Source: Bacillus sp. CH30_1T (GTDB lineage: Bacteria > Bacillota > Bacilli > Bacillales > Bacillaceae_B). From it: a stretch of 64,000 nucleotides of DNA. A program made the translations under genes and the position numbers. Under the pieces are notes generated by a model that searched no databases, was not told the origin of the DNA, and saw nothing but the letters and a program-made list of their open reading frames with translations. Below, piece after piece: positions 28,185 to 36,270 of the stretch (positions are counted from its first letter, which is position 1; each line of letters opens with the position of its first letter). The stretch spans positions 39,407-103,406 of the forward strand of contig NZ_VTUY01000012.1 of the NCBI RefSeq assembly GCF_008364765.1, given 5' to 3'.

Positions 28185-29891
28185 TGTTTCTTTAATGGAA
28201 CCTGCTAACTGCAACAATTCCTTTGCATGTTCCAATGTTAAATCTGTAATTTCAACTCCTGAAATCATTCTGGAGATTTCTTTGATCTTTTCCTTCTCTT
28301 GAAGACGTTTAACCATTGTGCTCGTTCTGCCACCAGAAAGTTTTTTCGAAATAAACAAGTGACAATCCGCCATCGCAGCTACTTGTGGTAAGTGAGATAT
28401 ACACATCACCTGGGAATGAATGGCGACCTGATAAATTTTTTCAGCGATGGCTTGTGCCACTCTACCACTCACTCCCGTATCCACCTCATCAAAAATGATG
28501 GAGGTAATTCCCTGGTGCTTGGAAAAGATCGTCTTCATGGCTAACATAATGCGGGAGAGTTCTCCACCTGAAGCCACTTTGGACATCGGCTTTAAAGGCT
28601 CCCCTGGATTGGTGGATATGTAAAACTCCACTGTATCCCAACCATCCTTTTTAAAATGATGGAAGGAAAACGATTCATTTTCCCCACTTTTTACAAAACG
28701 AACTTCAAACTTCGTTTTATCCATGTAAAGTTGCTTTAACTGCTCATGAATACTTGCGGTTAATTTTTTCGCCCACTGCTTTCTCGTTTGCGACAGATTT
28801 CTCGCCTCTAATGATAAGTCTTTCTCAAGTGATTGTAATTTACTTTGTAAATGTTCTACATGGGAATCTTTGTTCATGATGGTTTCAATTTCTTCTTCAA
28901 TCTTTGAACTATAAGCGAGAATTTCTTCTACAGAGGATCCATACTTTCTCTTTAAACCGTTAATCTCGTTCAGTCTCGTCTCGATAAGATCCAAACGATT
29001 CGGTTCAAATTCCAGTTGATCTAACTCCCCTCTTACTTGTTGAGCAGCATCTTCAAGCATATAAAAAGCATTCGAAACAGATTCCAGGGTCTTATCATAT
29101 TGAGAATCCACCTCTGCAGCTGTCTCAAGATGACTCATGGCAAGGCCTGTCCAGTCCAGCCCTCTTCTCTCACCTTGAATGCTGTCATAAGAAGTCTGCA
29201 GCGCTTCAAAAAGCTTTTCAAAGTTCATAAGCTTCCGCTTCTCTTCCATAAGCTCATCATCTTCGTTTAATTGCAGATCCGCATCATGAATTTCTTTCAG
29301 CTGAAACTGAATAAGATCTAATCGATGCGCCATCTCCTGCTCGTTCTCATTAAGCCTGTTTAGTTGCTTATAAATGGAAAGGTACTCTTTGTATACTTCT
29401 CCGTAACTCGAGAGACCTGAAGTAATCTCTTTTCCGCCGAATTGATCCAATAAGGAAAGATGCAGGCTTTCATTCATCAGCTCTTGATGCTCATGCTGTC
29501 CATGAATATCAATAAGTGAAGCCCCGATTTCCCTCATGATCGCAATCGTCACGAGCTTACCATTGATCCTGCAAACACTTTTCCCTGTACTCGAGATATC
29601 CCTTCGAAGGATGATCATGCCTTCTTCGATCTCTATCCCAAAACTCGCAGCTTTTTCCATGCAAGGATGCGTTTCATTATCAAGAATAAATAACCCTTCA
29701 ATTTCAGCCTTTTTCTCCCCATGCCGAACGTATTCCGAGGATCCTCTTCCACCAACCAATAAGTGAATGGCATCAATGATAATCGACTTCCCAGCTCCAG
29801 TCTCCCCTGATAGAACGGTCAGACCTTCTTCAAAAGAAAGAGAGAGGGATTCAATTATGGCGAAATTTTTGATTGATAGTTCTTGTAGCAA
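28182..29891 (-). CDS. recN: DNA repair protein RecN
   Basis: SMC-like ATPase acting early in double-strand-break repair, 569 residues. Walker A GETGAGKSI is near 30, a long coiled-coil middle, signature ASGGELSRIMLA near 440 and Walker B SIIFDEVDTG near 467. I prefer the TTG at 29891 (product starts LQELSIKNFAI, matching the family) because GAGGTG lies 6 nt upstream. The ATG at 29900 would be one base from that site. It follows argR, as in other bacilli. Confidence 0.95.
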   Translation of the reverse strand: MLQELSIKNFAIIESLSLSFEEGLTVLSGETGAGKSIIIDAIHLLVGGRGSSEYVRHGEKKAEIEGLFILDNETHPCMEKAASFGIEIEEGMIILRRDISSTGKSVCRINGKLVTIAIMREIGASLIDIHGQHEHQELMNESLHLSLLDQFGGKEITSGLSSYGEVYKEYLSIYKQLNRLNENEQEMAHRLDLIQFQLKEIHDADLQLNEDDELMEEKRKLMNFEKLFEALQTSYDSIQGERRGLDWTGLAMSHLETAAEVDSQYDKTLESVSNAFYMLEDAAQQVRGELDQLEFEPNRLDLIETRLNEINGLKRKYGSSVEEILAYSSKIEEEIETIMNKDSHVEHLQSKLQSLEKDLSLEARNLSQTRKQWAKKLTASIHEQLKQLYMDKTKFEVRFVKSGENESFSFHHFKKDGWDTVEFYISTNPGEPLKPMSKVASGGELSRIMLAMKTIFSKHQGITSIIFDEVDTGVSGRVAQAIAEKIYQVAIHSQVMCISHLPQVAAMADCHLFISKKLSGGRTSTMVKRLQEKEKIKEISRMISGVEITDLTLEHAKELLQLAGSIKET

Positions 29892-29906
29892 AACATTCAC
29901 CTCAAA

Positions 29907-29950
29907 TAAAAAGGAACTTTTCCCTCAAACAATTTAAAAGAAAAGCTTCC
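29907..29950 (-). terminator. Possible terminator between argR and recN
   Basis: On the minus strand GGAAGCTTTTC (from 29950) pairs with GAAAAGTTCC (to 29913) with one bulged G, followed by TTTTT. The loop is long (17 nt), so it may be leaky and let argR transcripts reach recN. Confidence 0.45.
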
Positions 29951-30013
29951 TATTGGATTTTGTATGAAGGGCTGCTAATACCCAGCCCATTAAATTTGAA
30001 TTGATCCTACAAT

Positions 30014-30466
30014 TTATAGCATATCTAAAAAACGTTCTGATACAATCTTTGTCTCTTCTTCAGTGCGGCAGATGATCAAACATGTGTCATCTCCACAAAT
30101 GGTTCCCAGAATCTCTTCCCAGTCCAAGTTATCAATTAAAGCACCGATAGCATTAGCATTACCAGGTAGAGTCTTCATGACCAGCATATGCCCGGCCTGG
30201 TCCACCTTGACAAACGCATCCGTCAGGGTACGCTTAAGTTTTTGCAGAGGATTAAAGCGCTGATCAGCAGGCAGACTATATTTGTATCTGCCATCCATCA
30301 ACGGCACTTTAACTAAATGCAATTCTTTAATATCCCTCGACACGGTAGCCTGGGTCACATTAAAGCCGGCATTCTTAAGACTTTCCACGAGCTCATCCTG
30401 TGTTTCCACATCTCTATTCGTAATGATTTCTCTGATTTTTATATGTCTTTGCCCTTTGTTCATCAT
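30014..30466 (-). CDS. argR: Arginine repressor ArgR/AhrC
   Basis: Hexameric arginine-responsive regulator repressing biosynthesis and activating catabolism, 150 residues. The N-terminal winged helix-turn-helix contains [18 protein letters not shown] near 38-55, and the C-terminal arginine-binding domain has [14 protein letters not shown] near 121 with the conserved GDD. GAGGTG lies 8 nt before the ATG. A perfect palindrome GTATA-AA-TATAC lies 34 nt upstream. Confidence 0.95.
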   Translation of the reverse strand: MMNKGQRHIKIREIITNRDVETQDELVESLKNAGFNVTQATVSRDIKELHLVKVPLMDGRYKYSLPADQRFNPLQKLKRTLTDAFVKVDQAGHMLVMKTLPGNANAIGALIDNLDWEEILGTICGDDTCLIICRTEEETKIVSERFLDML

Positions 30467-30499
30467 AGAACATACACCTCTTACATTTGATTAAAACCT

Positions 30500-30511
30500 G
30501 TATAAATATAC
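30500..30511 (-). promoter_or_regulatory. Palindrome upstream of argR
   Basis: GTATAAATATAC is a perfect 12-bp palindrome 34 nt before argR. It may be an ARG-box-like site for autoregulation, or simply contain the -10 element. The AT-rich composition keeps confidence low. Confidence 0.3.
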
Positions 30512-30556
30512 CTCTACGCTTATGTTAGCCTATTTTGTATGGAAGTACAATAAAAA

Positions 30557-30680
30557 AGAAAAGCGGAGGCGGCTTGGGGTAGGTCCGACAAGCATAAGGC
30601 GAATCCTCACAAAAGGCGTTCTTTGCCTTTTTTGTGGATTTGACTTATGACCTCGAGGACATAGCCGCTGGAGCTGGACA
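30557..30680 (+). repeat. Dispersed structured repeat, copy B1
   Basis: Full ~125-bp copy starting AGAAAAGCGGAGGCGG and ending GAGCTGGACA. Contains the conserved core GGCGTTCTTTGCC in a hairpin loop and the conserved GACCTCGAGG. Copy B2 follows head to tail 127 bp later. Outer arms GCGGC/GCCGC and CATAAG/CTTATG can pair. Confidence 0.9.
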
Positions 30681-30683
30681 AAA

Positions 30684-30807
30684 AGAAAAGCGAAGGCGGC
30701 TTGGGTAGGTCCGACAAGCATAAGGCGAATCCTCACAAAAGGCGTTCTTTGCCTTTTTTGTGGATTTGACTTATGACCTCGAGGACCTAGCCGCCGGAGC
30801 TGGACAA
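30684..30807 (+). repeat. Dispersed structured repeat, copy B2
   Basis: Full copy nearly identical to B1 (recent duplication), with a perfect outer pairing GGCGGCT/AGCCGCC. Direct tandem arrangement. Confidence 0.9.
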
Positions 30808-30809
30808 TA

Positions 30810-30848
30810 AGAAAAGCGGAGGCGGCTTGGGTAGGTCCGACAAGCATA
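30810..30848 (+). repeat. Dispersed structured repeat, truncated copy B3
   Basis: Only the first ~39 bp of the unit (through GTCCGACAAGCATA) are present. The sequence then diverges, and the 21-bp periodic array begins about 40 nt later. Confidence 0.85.
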
Positions 30849-30890
30849 TGGAAACCCTTAGAAGCTTCGAATAGTGAAGTTCAGAATTTA

Positions 30891-30983
30891 TTATCGACTT
30901 TAAGTGATATATTATCGACTTTTTGATTTTATTATCGACTTTGCATGATATTTTATCGACTTTGCCCACTATATTATCGACTT
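30891..30983. repeat. Phased array 1: five TTATCGACTT cores at 20-21 bp
   Basis: The decamer TTATCGACTT occurs at 30891, 30912, 30932, 30953 and 30974, spacings 21, 20, 21, 21. The intervening ~11 nt are not conserved. On the minus strand the period corresponds to heptapeptide-like KVDNxxx/KSIIxxx repeats in a frame without other support. It lies between the tlyA stop and argR, next to repeat copies B1-B3. Confidence 0.88.
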
Positions 30984-31065
30984 TCCTTCTAGCCCATTGT
31001 CAACATTCATTTAAAGCCCTTCCCATATGAAAAAAGCCACCCTTCAAAAAAGAGCAGCCCATCCC

Positions 31066-31902
31066 TTATTGCGAATTCGCTTTTAACTGATTATGTGCTT
31101 CCTCTATAACTTCATCCGGCGTATTGCTTAAGAAAGACTCCCCTCTACCTGCATCCCCGGACCATTTCAGATGGATCAGGAATTCGATATTTCCATCTCC
31201 TCCTGTAATAGGGGAATAGGACAAACCGGCGATATCATAGCCTTCTTTAGTAGCCAGCGTCATAATCTTCTCGATCACCATTTTGTGCACGGACGGATCC
31301 CTTACAATTCCTTTTTTCCCAACTTGATTCTTACCTGCTTCGAACTGTGGCTTAATTAAAGCGATACAGTCCCCACCCGGCACCAATAGGGTTTTAAGGA
31401 CAGGTAAAATGAGTGAAAGGGAAATAAAGGACACATCAATGGATGCGAAACTCGGCATTTCACCTTGTAAATCGGCCGGCGTTACGTAGCGGAAGTTGGT
31501 TCTTTCCATCACGACGACCCTCTCATCCTGTCTAAGCTTCCAGGCAAGCTGATTATACCCTACATCAAGTGCATAGGACATCTTTGCACCGTTTTGCAGA
31601 GCACAATCGGTAAATCCTCCAGTAGACGCTCCGATATCAATCATCACTTTATCGTTGACGTCTACATCAAAGACTTGTAAAGCTTTTTCCAGCTTTAAGC
31701 CTCCCCGGCTGACATATGGGATCACTTTTCCTTTCATCGTCAGTGGGATGTCTTCACTCACTTTTTCCCCAGGCTTATCCAATCTCACTTCATTTGAGTA
31801 AACAAGTCCTGCCATGACAGCTCGTTTTGCTTTTTCTCTTGTATCGATTAATCCTCGTTCTACCAGGAGTACATCTACGCGTTGTTTTTTTACTTTCATC
31901 AT
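31066..31902 (-). CDS. tlyA: TlyA family rRNA methyltransferase / haemolysin-like protein
   Basis: S4 RNA-binding domain (about 7-70, RVDVLLVERGLIDTREKAKR) joined to an FtsJ-like SAM-dependent methyltransferase domain with MIDIGASTGGFTDCAL near 90, 278 residues; B. subtilis YqxC. Family members 2'-O-methylate rRNA. It overlaps the dxs stop by one base, making it the last gene of the nusB-to-tlyA operon. I see no convincing terminator hairpin after it; a phased repeat array begins about 80 nt downstream. Confidence 0.92.
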   Translation of the reverse strand: MMKVKKQRVDVLLVERGLIDTREKAKRAVMAGLVYSNEVRLDKPGEKVSEDIPLTMKGKVIPYVSRGGLKLEKALQVFDVDVNDKVMIDIGASTGGFTDCALQNGAKMSYALDVGYNQLAWKLRQDERVVVMERTNFRYVTPADLQGEMPSFASIDVSFISLSLILPVLKTLLVPGGDCIALIKPQFEAGKNQVGKKGIVRDPSVHKMVIEKIMTLATKEGYDIAGLSYSPITGGDGNIEFLIHLKWSGDAGRGESFLSNTPDEVIEEAHNQLKANSQ

Positions 31903-33794
31903 TAAGCCCTTTTTTGTTTTTTTGGTGTTATGGTTAAAATACGGTCTACGACATTTTCTTTAGTCATGCCGATTTCGTTCAGCAATTCCTTCACGCTTCC
32001 ATGCTCGATGAAGTAATCGGGAATTCCTATGCGGTCAATCACAGCGTTATGGTACCCCTGTTCTTGTGCGAACTCAAGAACACCGCTTCCGAATCCTCCC
32101 TGGAGAACCGCCTCTTCTATCGTTAAAATAGGCATTTCTTCTCCAAGGATACTCTTTAAAATCGCTTCGTCCATTGGTTTAATGAATCTCGCATTCACGA
32201 CCCTAACGGAAAGCCCTTGTTTCTCAAGCTCCTCCGCCGCTTCCATCGCCATTGGGATCGTGGTACCAAACGTCAGGATAGCAGCATCTTTACCCTGCTT
32301 TAACACATCCCATTTTCCGATTGGAATGTTTTTCAGCTCTGAATCCATTGGCACTCCATATCCGTTTCCACGAGGATAACGTAACGCAATTGGACCATCA
32401 TTATGCTGTAGAGCCGTATTGACAAGGTGTTGACCTTCATTTTCGTCCTTCGGCATCATGATCACCATATTCGGTAAATGCCTTAAAAAGGCAATATCGA
32501 ATACACCTTGATGCGTTTCACCATCGGCACCGACTAATCCGGCACGGTCAATCCCGATGAAGACATTTAAGTTTTGTCGGCAAATATCGTGAACCACTTG
32601 ATCGTACGCTCTTTGCAGGAATGTCGAATAAATGGCCAGGAATGGCTTCATATTCTGGGTGGCAAGACCCGCTGCAACAGTAGTGGCATGCTGCTCGGCA
32701 ATCCCTACATCAAACATTCGATCGGGGAATTCTTCAGCGAATCCAAGCAGGTTGGACCCTACCGGCATGGCTGGAGTGATCGCGACAATTCGTTCATCCT
32801 CACGGGCAATCCTTCTGACTGTCTCACTTACAAGCCCACTCCAGGATGGTGGTGCATTTATAGGTTTAATTAGGTCTCCTGTGTCAATCTTGTATGGGCC
32901 TGTACCATGCCATGTGCCCTGCTTGTCTGATTCCGCAGGATGAAACCCTTTTCCTTTTTTCGTTATGACGTGTAAGAGGACAGGACCTTTTGTTTTCTTC
33001 GCATACTGGATGTTTTCAGATAAATCATTATAATCGTGGCCATCGATTGGCCCAAGATAAGTAAATCCTAATTCTTCAAAGAACATACCTGAAACGAATA
33101 GGTACTTTAAACTGTCTTTTACCCGCTCAGCCGTACTTGCTAATTTTCCGCCGACAGCAGGGATTCGTTTAAGAATGTATTCCATTTCATCCTTCACCCA
33201 GTTGTACTTCCCAGCAGTGCGCAACCGGCCAAGAACACTGTGAAGGGCTCCAACATTTGGGGCAATGGACATTTCATTATCATTTAAAACGACGATCATA
33301 TCTTTCTTTTCATGACCGATGTGGTTAAGTGCCTCGAGTGCCATACCGCCCGTTAAAGCACCATCTCCGATCACAGGGATGATGTATGAATCTTCTTTTT
33401 TGACATCCCTTGCGATTGCCATACCCATGGCTGCGGATAGTGAAGTAGAGCTATGTCCCGTTTCCCATACATCATGCTCGCTTTCATTACGTTTAGGGAA
33501 ACCACATAACCCTTTGTATTGTCGCAACGTATCAAACTGACAAGCACGGCCAGTCAAGATCTTATGTACATACGACTGATGACCAACATCCCAAAGGATT
33601 TTATCTTTTGGACTTGAGAAATGCTTATGAAGGGCAACTGTTAATTCGACCACCCCTAAGTTAGGACCAATATGACCGCCAGTCTTAGATAAATTCTTTA
33701 TTAAGAAATGGCGAATCTCTTGACTGAGCTCTTCTAATTGTTCATTCGACATATTTTTAAGAAACGAAGGCTCCTTTATTGATAATAAATCCAT
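31902..33794 (-). CDS. dxs: 1-deoxy-D-xylulose-5-phosphate synthase
   Basis: First enzyme of the MEP isoprenoid pathway, condensing pyruvate and glyceraldehyde-3-phosphate with thiamine diphosphate, 630 residues. The ThDP/Mg motif runs from [18 protein letters not shown] near 150 to the NDNEMS segment near 178. The transketolase middle domain has [12 protein letters not shown] near 367. I prefer ATG at 33794 (MDLLSI, the family N-terminus) over the in-frame GTG at 33803. It lies 21 nt after oapA and overlaps tlyA by one base. Confidence 0.95.
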   Translation of the reverse strand: MDLLSIKEPSFLKNMSNEQLEELSQEIRHFLIKNLSKTGGHIGPNLGVVELTVALHKHFSSPKDKILWDVGHQSYVHKILTGRACQFDTLRQYKGLCGFPKRNESEHDVWETGHSSTSLSAAMGMAIARDVKKEDSYIIPVIGDGALTGGMALEALNHIGHEKKDMIVVLNDNEMSIAPNVGALHSVLGRLRTAGKYNWVKDEMEYILKRIPAVGGKLASTAERVKDSLKYLFVSGMFFEELGFTYLGPIDGHDYNDLSENIQYAKKTKGPVLLHVITKKGKGFHPAESDKQGTWHGTGPYKIDTGDLIKPINAPPSWSGLVSETVRRIAREDERIVAITPAMPVGSNLLGFAEEFPDRMFDVGIAEQHATTVAAGLATQNMKPFLAIYSTFLQRAYDQVVHDICRQNLNVFIGIDRAGLVGADGETHQGVFDIAFLRHLPNMVIMMPKDENEGQHLVNTALQHNDGPIALRYPRGNGYGVPMDSELKNIPIGKWDVLKQGKDAAILTFGTTIPMAMEAAEELEKQGLSVRVVNARFIKPMDEAILKSILGEEMPILTIEEAVLQGGFGSGVLEFAQEQGYHNAVIDRIGIPDYFIEHGSVKELLNEIGMTKENVVDRILTITPKKQKRA

Positions 33795-33815
33795 GGGGTC
33801 CACTCACTTTCATCA

Positions 33816-34439
33816 CTAAATATTTTGTTTCGCACGCTTGTAACGTTTTTTCTTGTTTTTATCTTTTTTATCTTTAATCACTACGATGTGAAATCGATCT
33901 TCAAAAAATTGTAGAACTTTACCAACTCTAAATATTATATCCTTAGAATAGGTGATAGCAAACGTTTTTCCAAGCGCTTTGCCTCCGACGGTCAAGGAAG
34001 CTATGATACTTGTCAGTGTTACGCTTACAATATATTCCCTCAAAGAGCCGCCTTCAAGCTGAAAAGATACGGCTAATTGTATAATGACAATAGCTGACGC
34101 AGTACCACTTATAATCCCTGAAATATCGCCGATTACGTCGTTACAGAAGCTTGCGAACCTGTCTGCATTCCGGACGATTTTGATTGAATAACGTGCACCA
34201 TATACTTTTTTGGCCGCCATAGCATGAAAAGGGGTTTCATCAGCGGCTGTTGCAGCAATCCCCAGCATATCGAAGAAGATCCCGATAAAGACAATGATTA
34301 ACACCACAACCAGTCCTGTATACCAGGCGACTCCATTTAATACCATATTGGATGTAACTGAAAAAATAGCCGCTAACACAAATGTGATAACGGCAATGCT
34401 GACACTCCACTTTATTGAGTTTTTCATTGTTTCATTCAT
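33816..34439 (-). CDS. oapA: OLE-associated membrane protein OapA
   Basis: Integral membrane protein of 207 residues with four hydrophobic segments (about 11-30, 38-60, 112-128, 138-155) and a very basic C-terminus (KDKKDKNKKKRYKRAKQ). The loop holds the conserved DxxxD motif as DVIGD near 103-107, preceded by RNADRF. Its position directly downstream of a ~600-nt non-coding gene and before dxs is the published OLE RNA/OapA arrangement. In Bacillus halodurans OapA binds OLE RNA and recruits it to the membrane. B. subtilis lacks it. Confidence 0.88.
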   Translation of the reverse strand: MNETMKNSIKWSVSIAVITFVLAAIFSVTSNMVLNGVAWYTGLVVVLIIVFIGIFFDMLGIAATAADETPFHAMAAKKVYGARYSIKIVRNADRFASFCNDVIGDISGIISGTASAIVIIQLAVSFQLEGGSLREYIVSVTLTSIIASLTVGGKALGKTFAITYSKDIIFRVGKVLQFFEDRFHIVVIKDKKDKNKKKRYKRAKQNI

Positions 34440-34499
34440 TATCGTTTAAACACACCGTTTCTATTGTGTAAATATTATCAATGCTATGTAATTGGATGG

Positions 34500-35095
34500 T
34501 CATATAAAGAGTAAAAATTGCAGCTTAGGTCCAGTAGGTTTTCCCAATCAGATACCGGATGTTGCCATACCGGCGGTTTCCCTTTAAACCCGACTTAGCC
34601 GCGTCACCACAAGCTAGACTGGATTACCACTTAGTCCGCACTATAATCCTCTTTATATGTCCGAATATGAACAGTCTAGGAGTTTTCCTCAACAGCCCTT
34701 AACGCAATCCTTAGCCTCTTTTGCAAAGAGGATTTCATATGGGCGAAAAAGCACATATCAATGGCCAACTGATGTGTACCTTGTAACCATAATCCCCTCT
34801 CTCTTCACTCAAGGCAGGCTACGCTGCTAGTGAATCATCACATCGCAGGTTCATACTTTGTTCTTATTGCATATGCTTATGCCAGCATAAGAAACAAAGC
34901 CTCCGCGGCTTGCGGGTCAACGCCCACATGCCATTGTGGATCGCCCTCAAGCCTTACTCCCAGATATGACCCAAGGCTGGGCGCCTCAAGCCAATTCCAG
35001 GAACTTCATCGATGTGCCCTTTAGTGGATTTTTAGGCCCACCTTCAGGATTGGTGGACTGACTAGAATACTGCACCACCCAAATTTTTATTCTAG
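34500..35095 (-). ncRNA. ole: OLE (ornate large extremophilic) RNA
   Basis: Between ispA and oapA lie about 700 nt with no long minus-strand frame but with many strong hairpins, for example CCACC/GGTGG (35060-35035 region) and CCTCTT/AAGAGG (34715-34731). Base composition is richer in GC than other spacers here. The locus context (xseA-xseB-ispA-OLE-oapA-dxs) and length fit OLE RNA, one of the largest structured bacterial ncRNAs, which forms a membrane ribonucleoprotein with OapA and helps tolerance to cold, alcohol and magnesium stress. Ends are estimated: the conserved-looking part starts about 35090 and ends about 34515. It is probably cut from the operon transcript. Confidence 0.88.
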
Positions 35096-35142
35096 AGATA
35101 TTATAACATATGTTAAATAATTTGCTCAAACATAGAATGGTT

Positions 35143-36033
35143 TTAATGATTCCGGGCAACGATTAATTGGGCAATTTCGGTAAGGAGACTGGAATCAATT
35201 GTCATTTGATTAAGTGAGTATAACGCTTCGTTCAAGTGAAAGTGAAGCTTTTCCTTAGCTCCTCCTATAGTCAAGAGACTTGGATATGTACTCTTATGTT
35301 TCGATTCGTCGCTCCCCACTGGCTTTCCAATAATTTCTTCGGAGCCCTCAATATCAAGAATGTCATCCTGAATTTGAAAGGCAAGGCCAATATGATAAGC
35401 AAATTGCTTTAGTAATTCCAACTGCTCTTCCGACGCCTCAGAGATAATCCCGCCTGCCAATACACTAAACGTCAGTAACTTACCTGTTTTATGCTCATGA
35501 ATGCTTTCGAGTTCTTTTACAATAAGCTTCTTATTTTCCCCTTCAATATCCGCTACTTGCCCACCAACCATGCCTTCCGGTCCGGCACACTTTGTTAAAA
35601 GACCGATAAGCCTTACCTTATTATCACTTGTAAGGCCCTTGTCCTCTGCGATCATTTGAAAACTGTAGGTTAGTAAAGCGTCACCGGCTAAAATCGCCAT
35701 CGCTTCACCAAACATTTTATGATTGGTCGGCTTCCCTCTTCTCAAATCGTCATCATCCATGGCAGGAAGATCGTCATGAATCAAGGAATAGGTATGAATC
35801 ATTTCAAGGGCAGACGCAGTGTTTAACCCGAGTAAAGGGTCCTTGTTAAAGGCTTTGATCGTTGCTAAAAGGAGAATAGGACGAATTCTCTTTCCACCTG
35901 CTTGCAAAGAATAGATCATAGCATTCTTCAAGTTAGAGGGCATAGATAGGCTCCCTACAGTCTCGACCATATGGTTGGTGATCAATTCTCCATGCTGTTG
36001 TTGAAATTCTTTCAGATCAACGTGAGGATTCAC
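35143..36033 (-). CDS. ispA: Farnesyl diphosphate synthase
   Basis: Prenyl transferase making farnesyl diphosphate from IPP and DMAPP, 296 residues, B. subtilis YqiD. The first aspartate-rich motif is in HDDLPAMDDDDLRRGKPT near 85, and the second in FQIQDDILDIEG near 222. It is 3 nt after xseB. Grouping with dxs brings early isoprenoid genes together around OLE RNA. Confidence 0.95.
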   Translation of the reverse strand: MNPHVDLKEFQQQHGELITNHMVETVGSLSMPSNLKNAMIYSLQAGGKRIRPILLLATIKAFNKDPLLGLNTASALEMIHTYSLIHDDLPAMDDDDLRRGKPTNHKMFGEAMAILAGDALLTYSFQMIAEDKGLTSDNKVRLIGLLTKCAGPEGMVGGQVADIEGENKKLIVKELESIHEHKTGKLLTFSVLAGGIISEASEEQLELLKQFAYHIGLAFQIQDDILDIEGSEEIIGKPVGSDESKHKSTYPSLLTIGGAKEKLHFHLNEALYSLNQMTIDSSLLTEIAQLIVARNH

Positions 36034-36036
36034 CCT

Positions 36037-36270
36037 TTATTCCTCCTCATCCAGATCGAAGGCTTTTTCCCCTTCATCTGTCATCATTTTCGTTAATTGG
36101 TTTTCTGCTTTTTGCAACGTATCATGACAGTATTTCGAAAGATCCATTCCTTTTTGATAGAACTCTAACGCTTTCTCCAATGGAACTTCTCCTTCTTCTA
36201 ATTTCTCAACAATCTCTTCCAGTTGTTCCATAGCTGTTTCAAATGATAGTTCTTCTTTAGACTTTGCCAT
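36037..36270 (-). CDS. xseB: Exonuclease VII small subunit
   Basis: Small subunit of exodeoxyribonuclease VII, 77 residues from MAKSKEELSF; LEEIVEKLEEGEVPLEKALE is the family signature. GAGGAGC lies 9 nt before this ATG. The gene overlaps the end of xseA by 14 nt. The acidic tail (DLDEEE) is usual. Confidence 0.93.
   Translation of the reverse strand: MAKSKEELSFETAMEQLEEIVEKLEEGEVPLEKALEFYQKGMDLSKYCHDTLQKAENQLTKMMTDEGEKAFDLDEEE

Noticed and set aside
30530..30969. Two minus-strand frames of 105 and 60 codons over the repeats
   Set aside because: They are read from the tandem structured repeats and phased array; the internal repetition mirrors the DNA repeats and no ribosome-binding site is seen.
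30891..30983. CRISPR-like array
   Set aside because: Cores are only ~10 bp with ~11-bp intervals; CRISPR repeats are 23-50 bp with spacers near 30. No cas genes are present.
31020..31065. Terminator after tlyA
   Set aside because: T runs are present on the minus strand but I could not find complementary arms of useful length.
34830..35024. 64-codon plus-strand frame
   Set aside because: Lies antisense to the OLE RNA and has no family resemblance.
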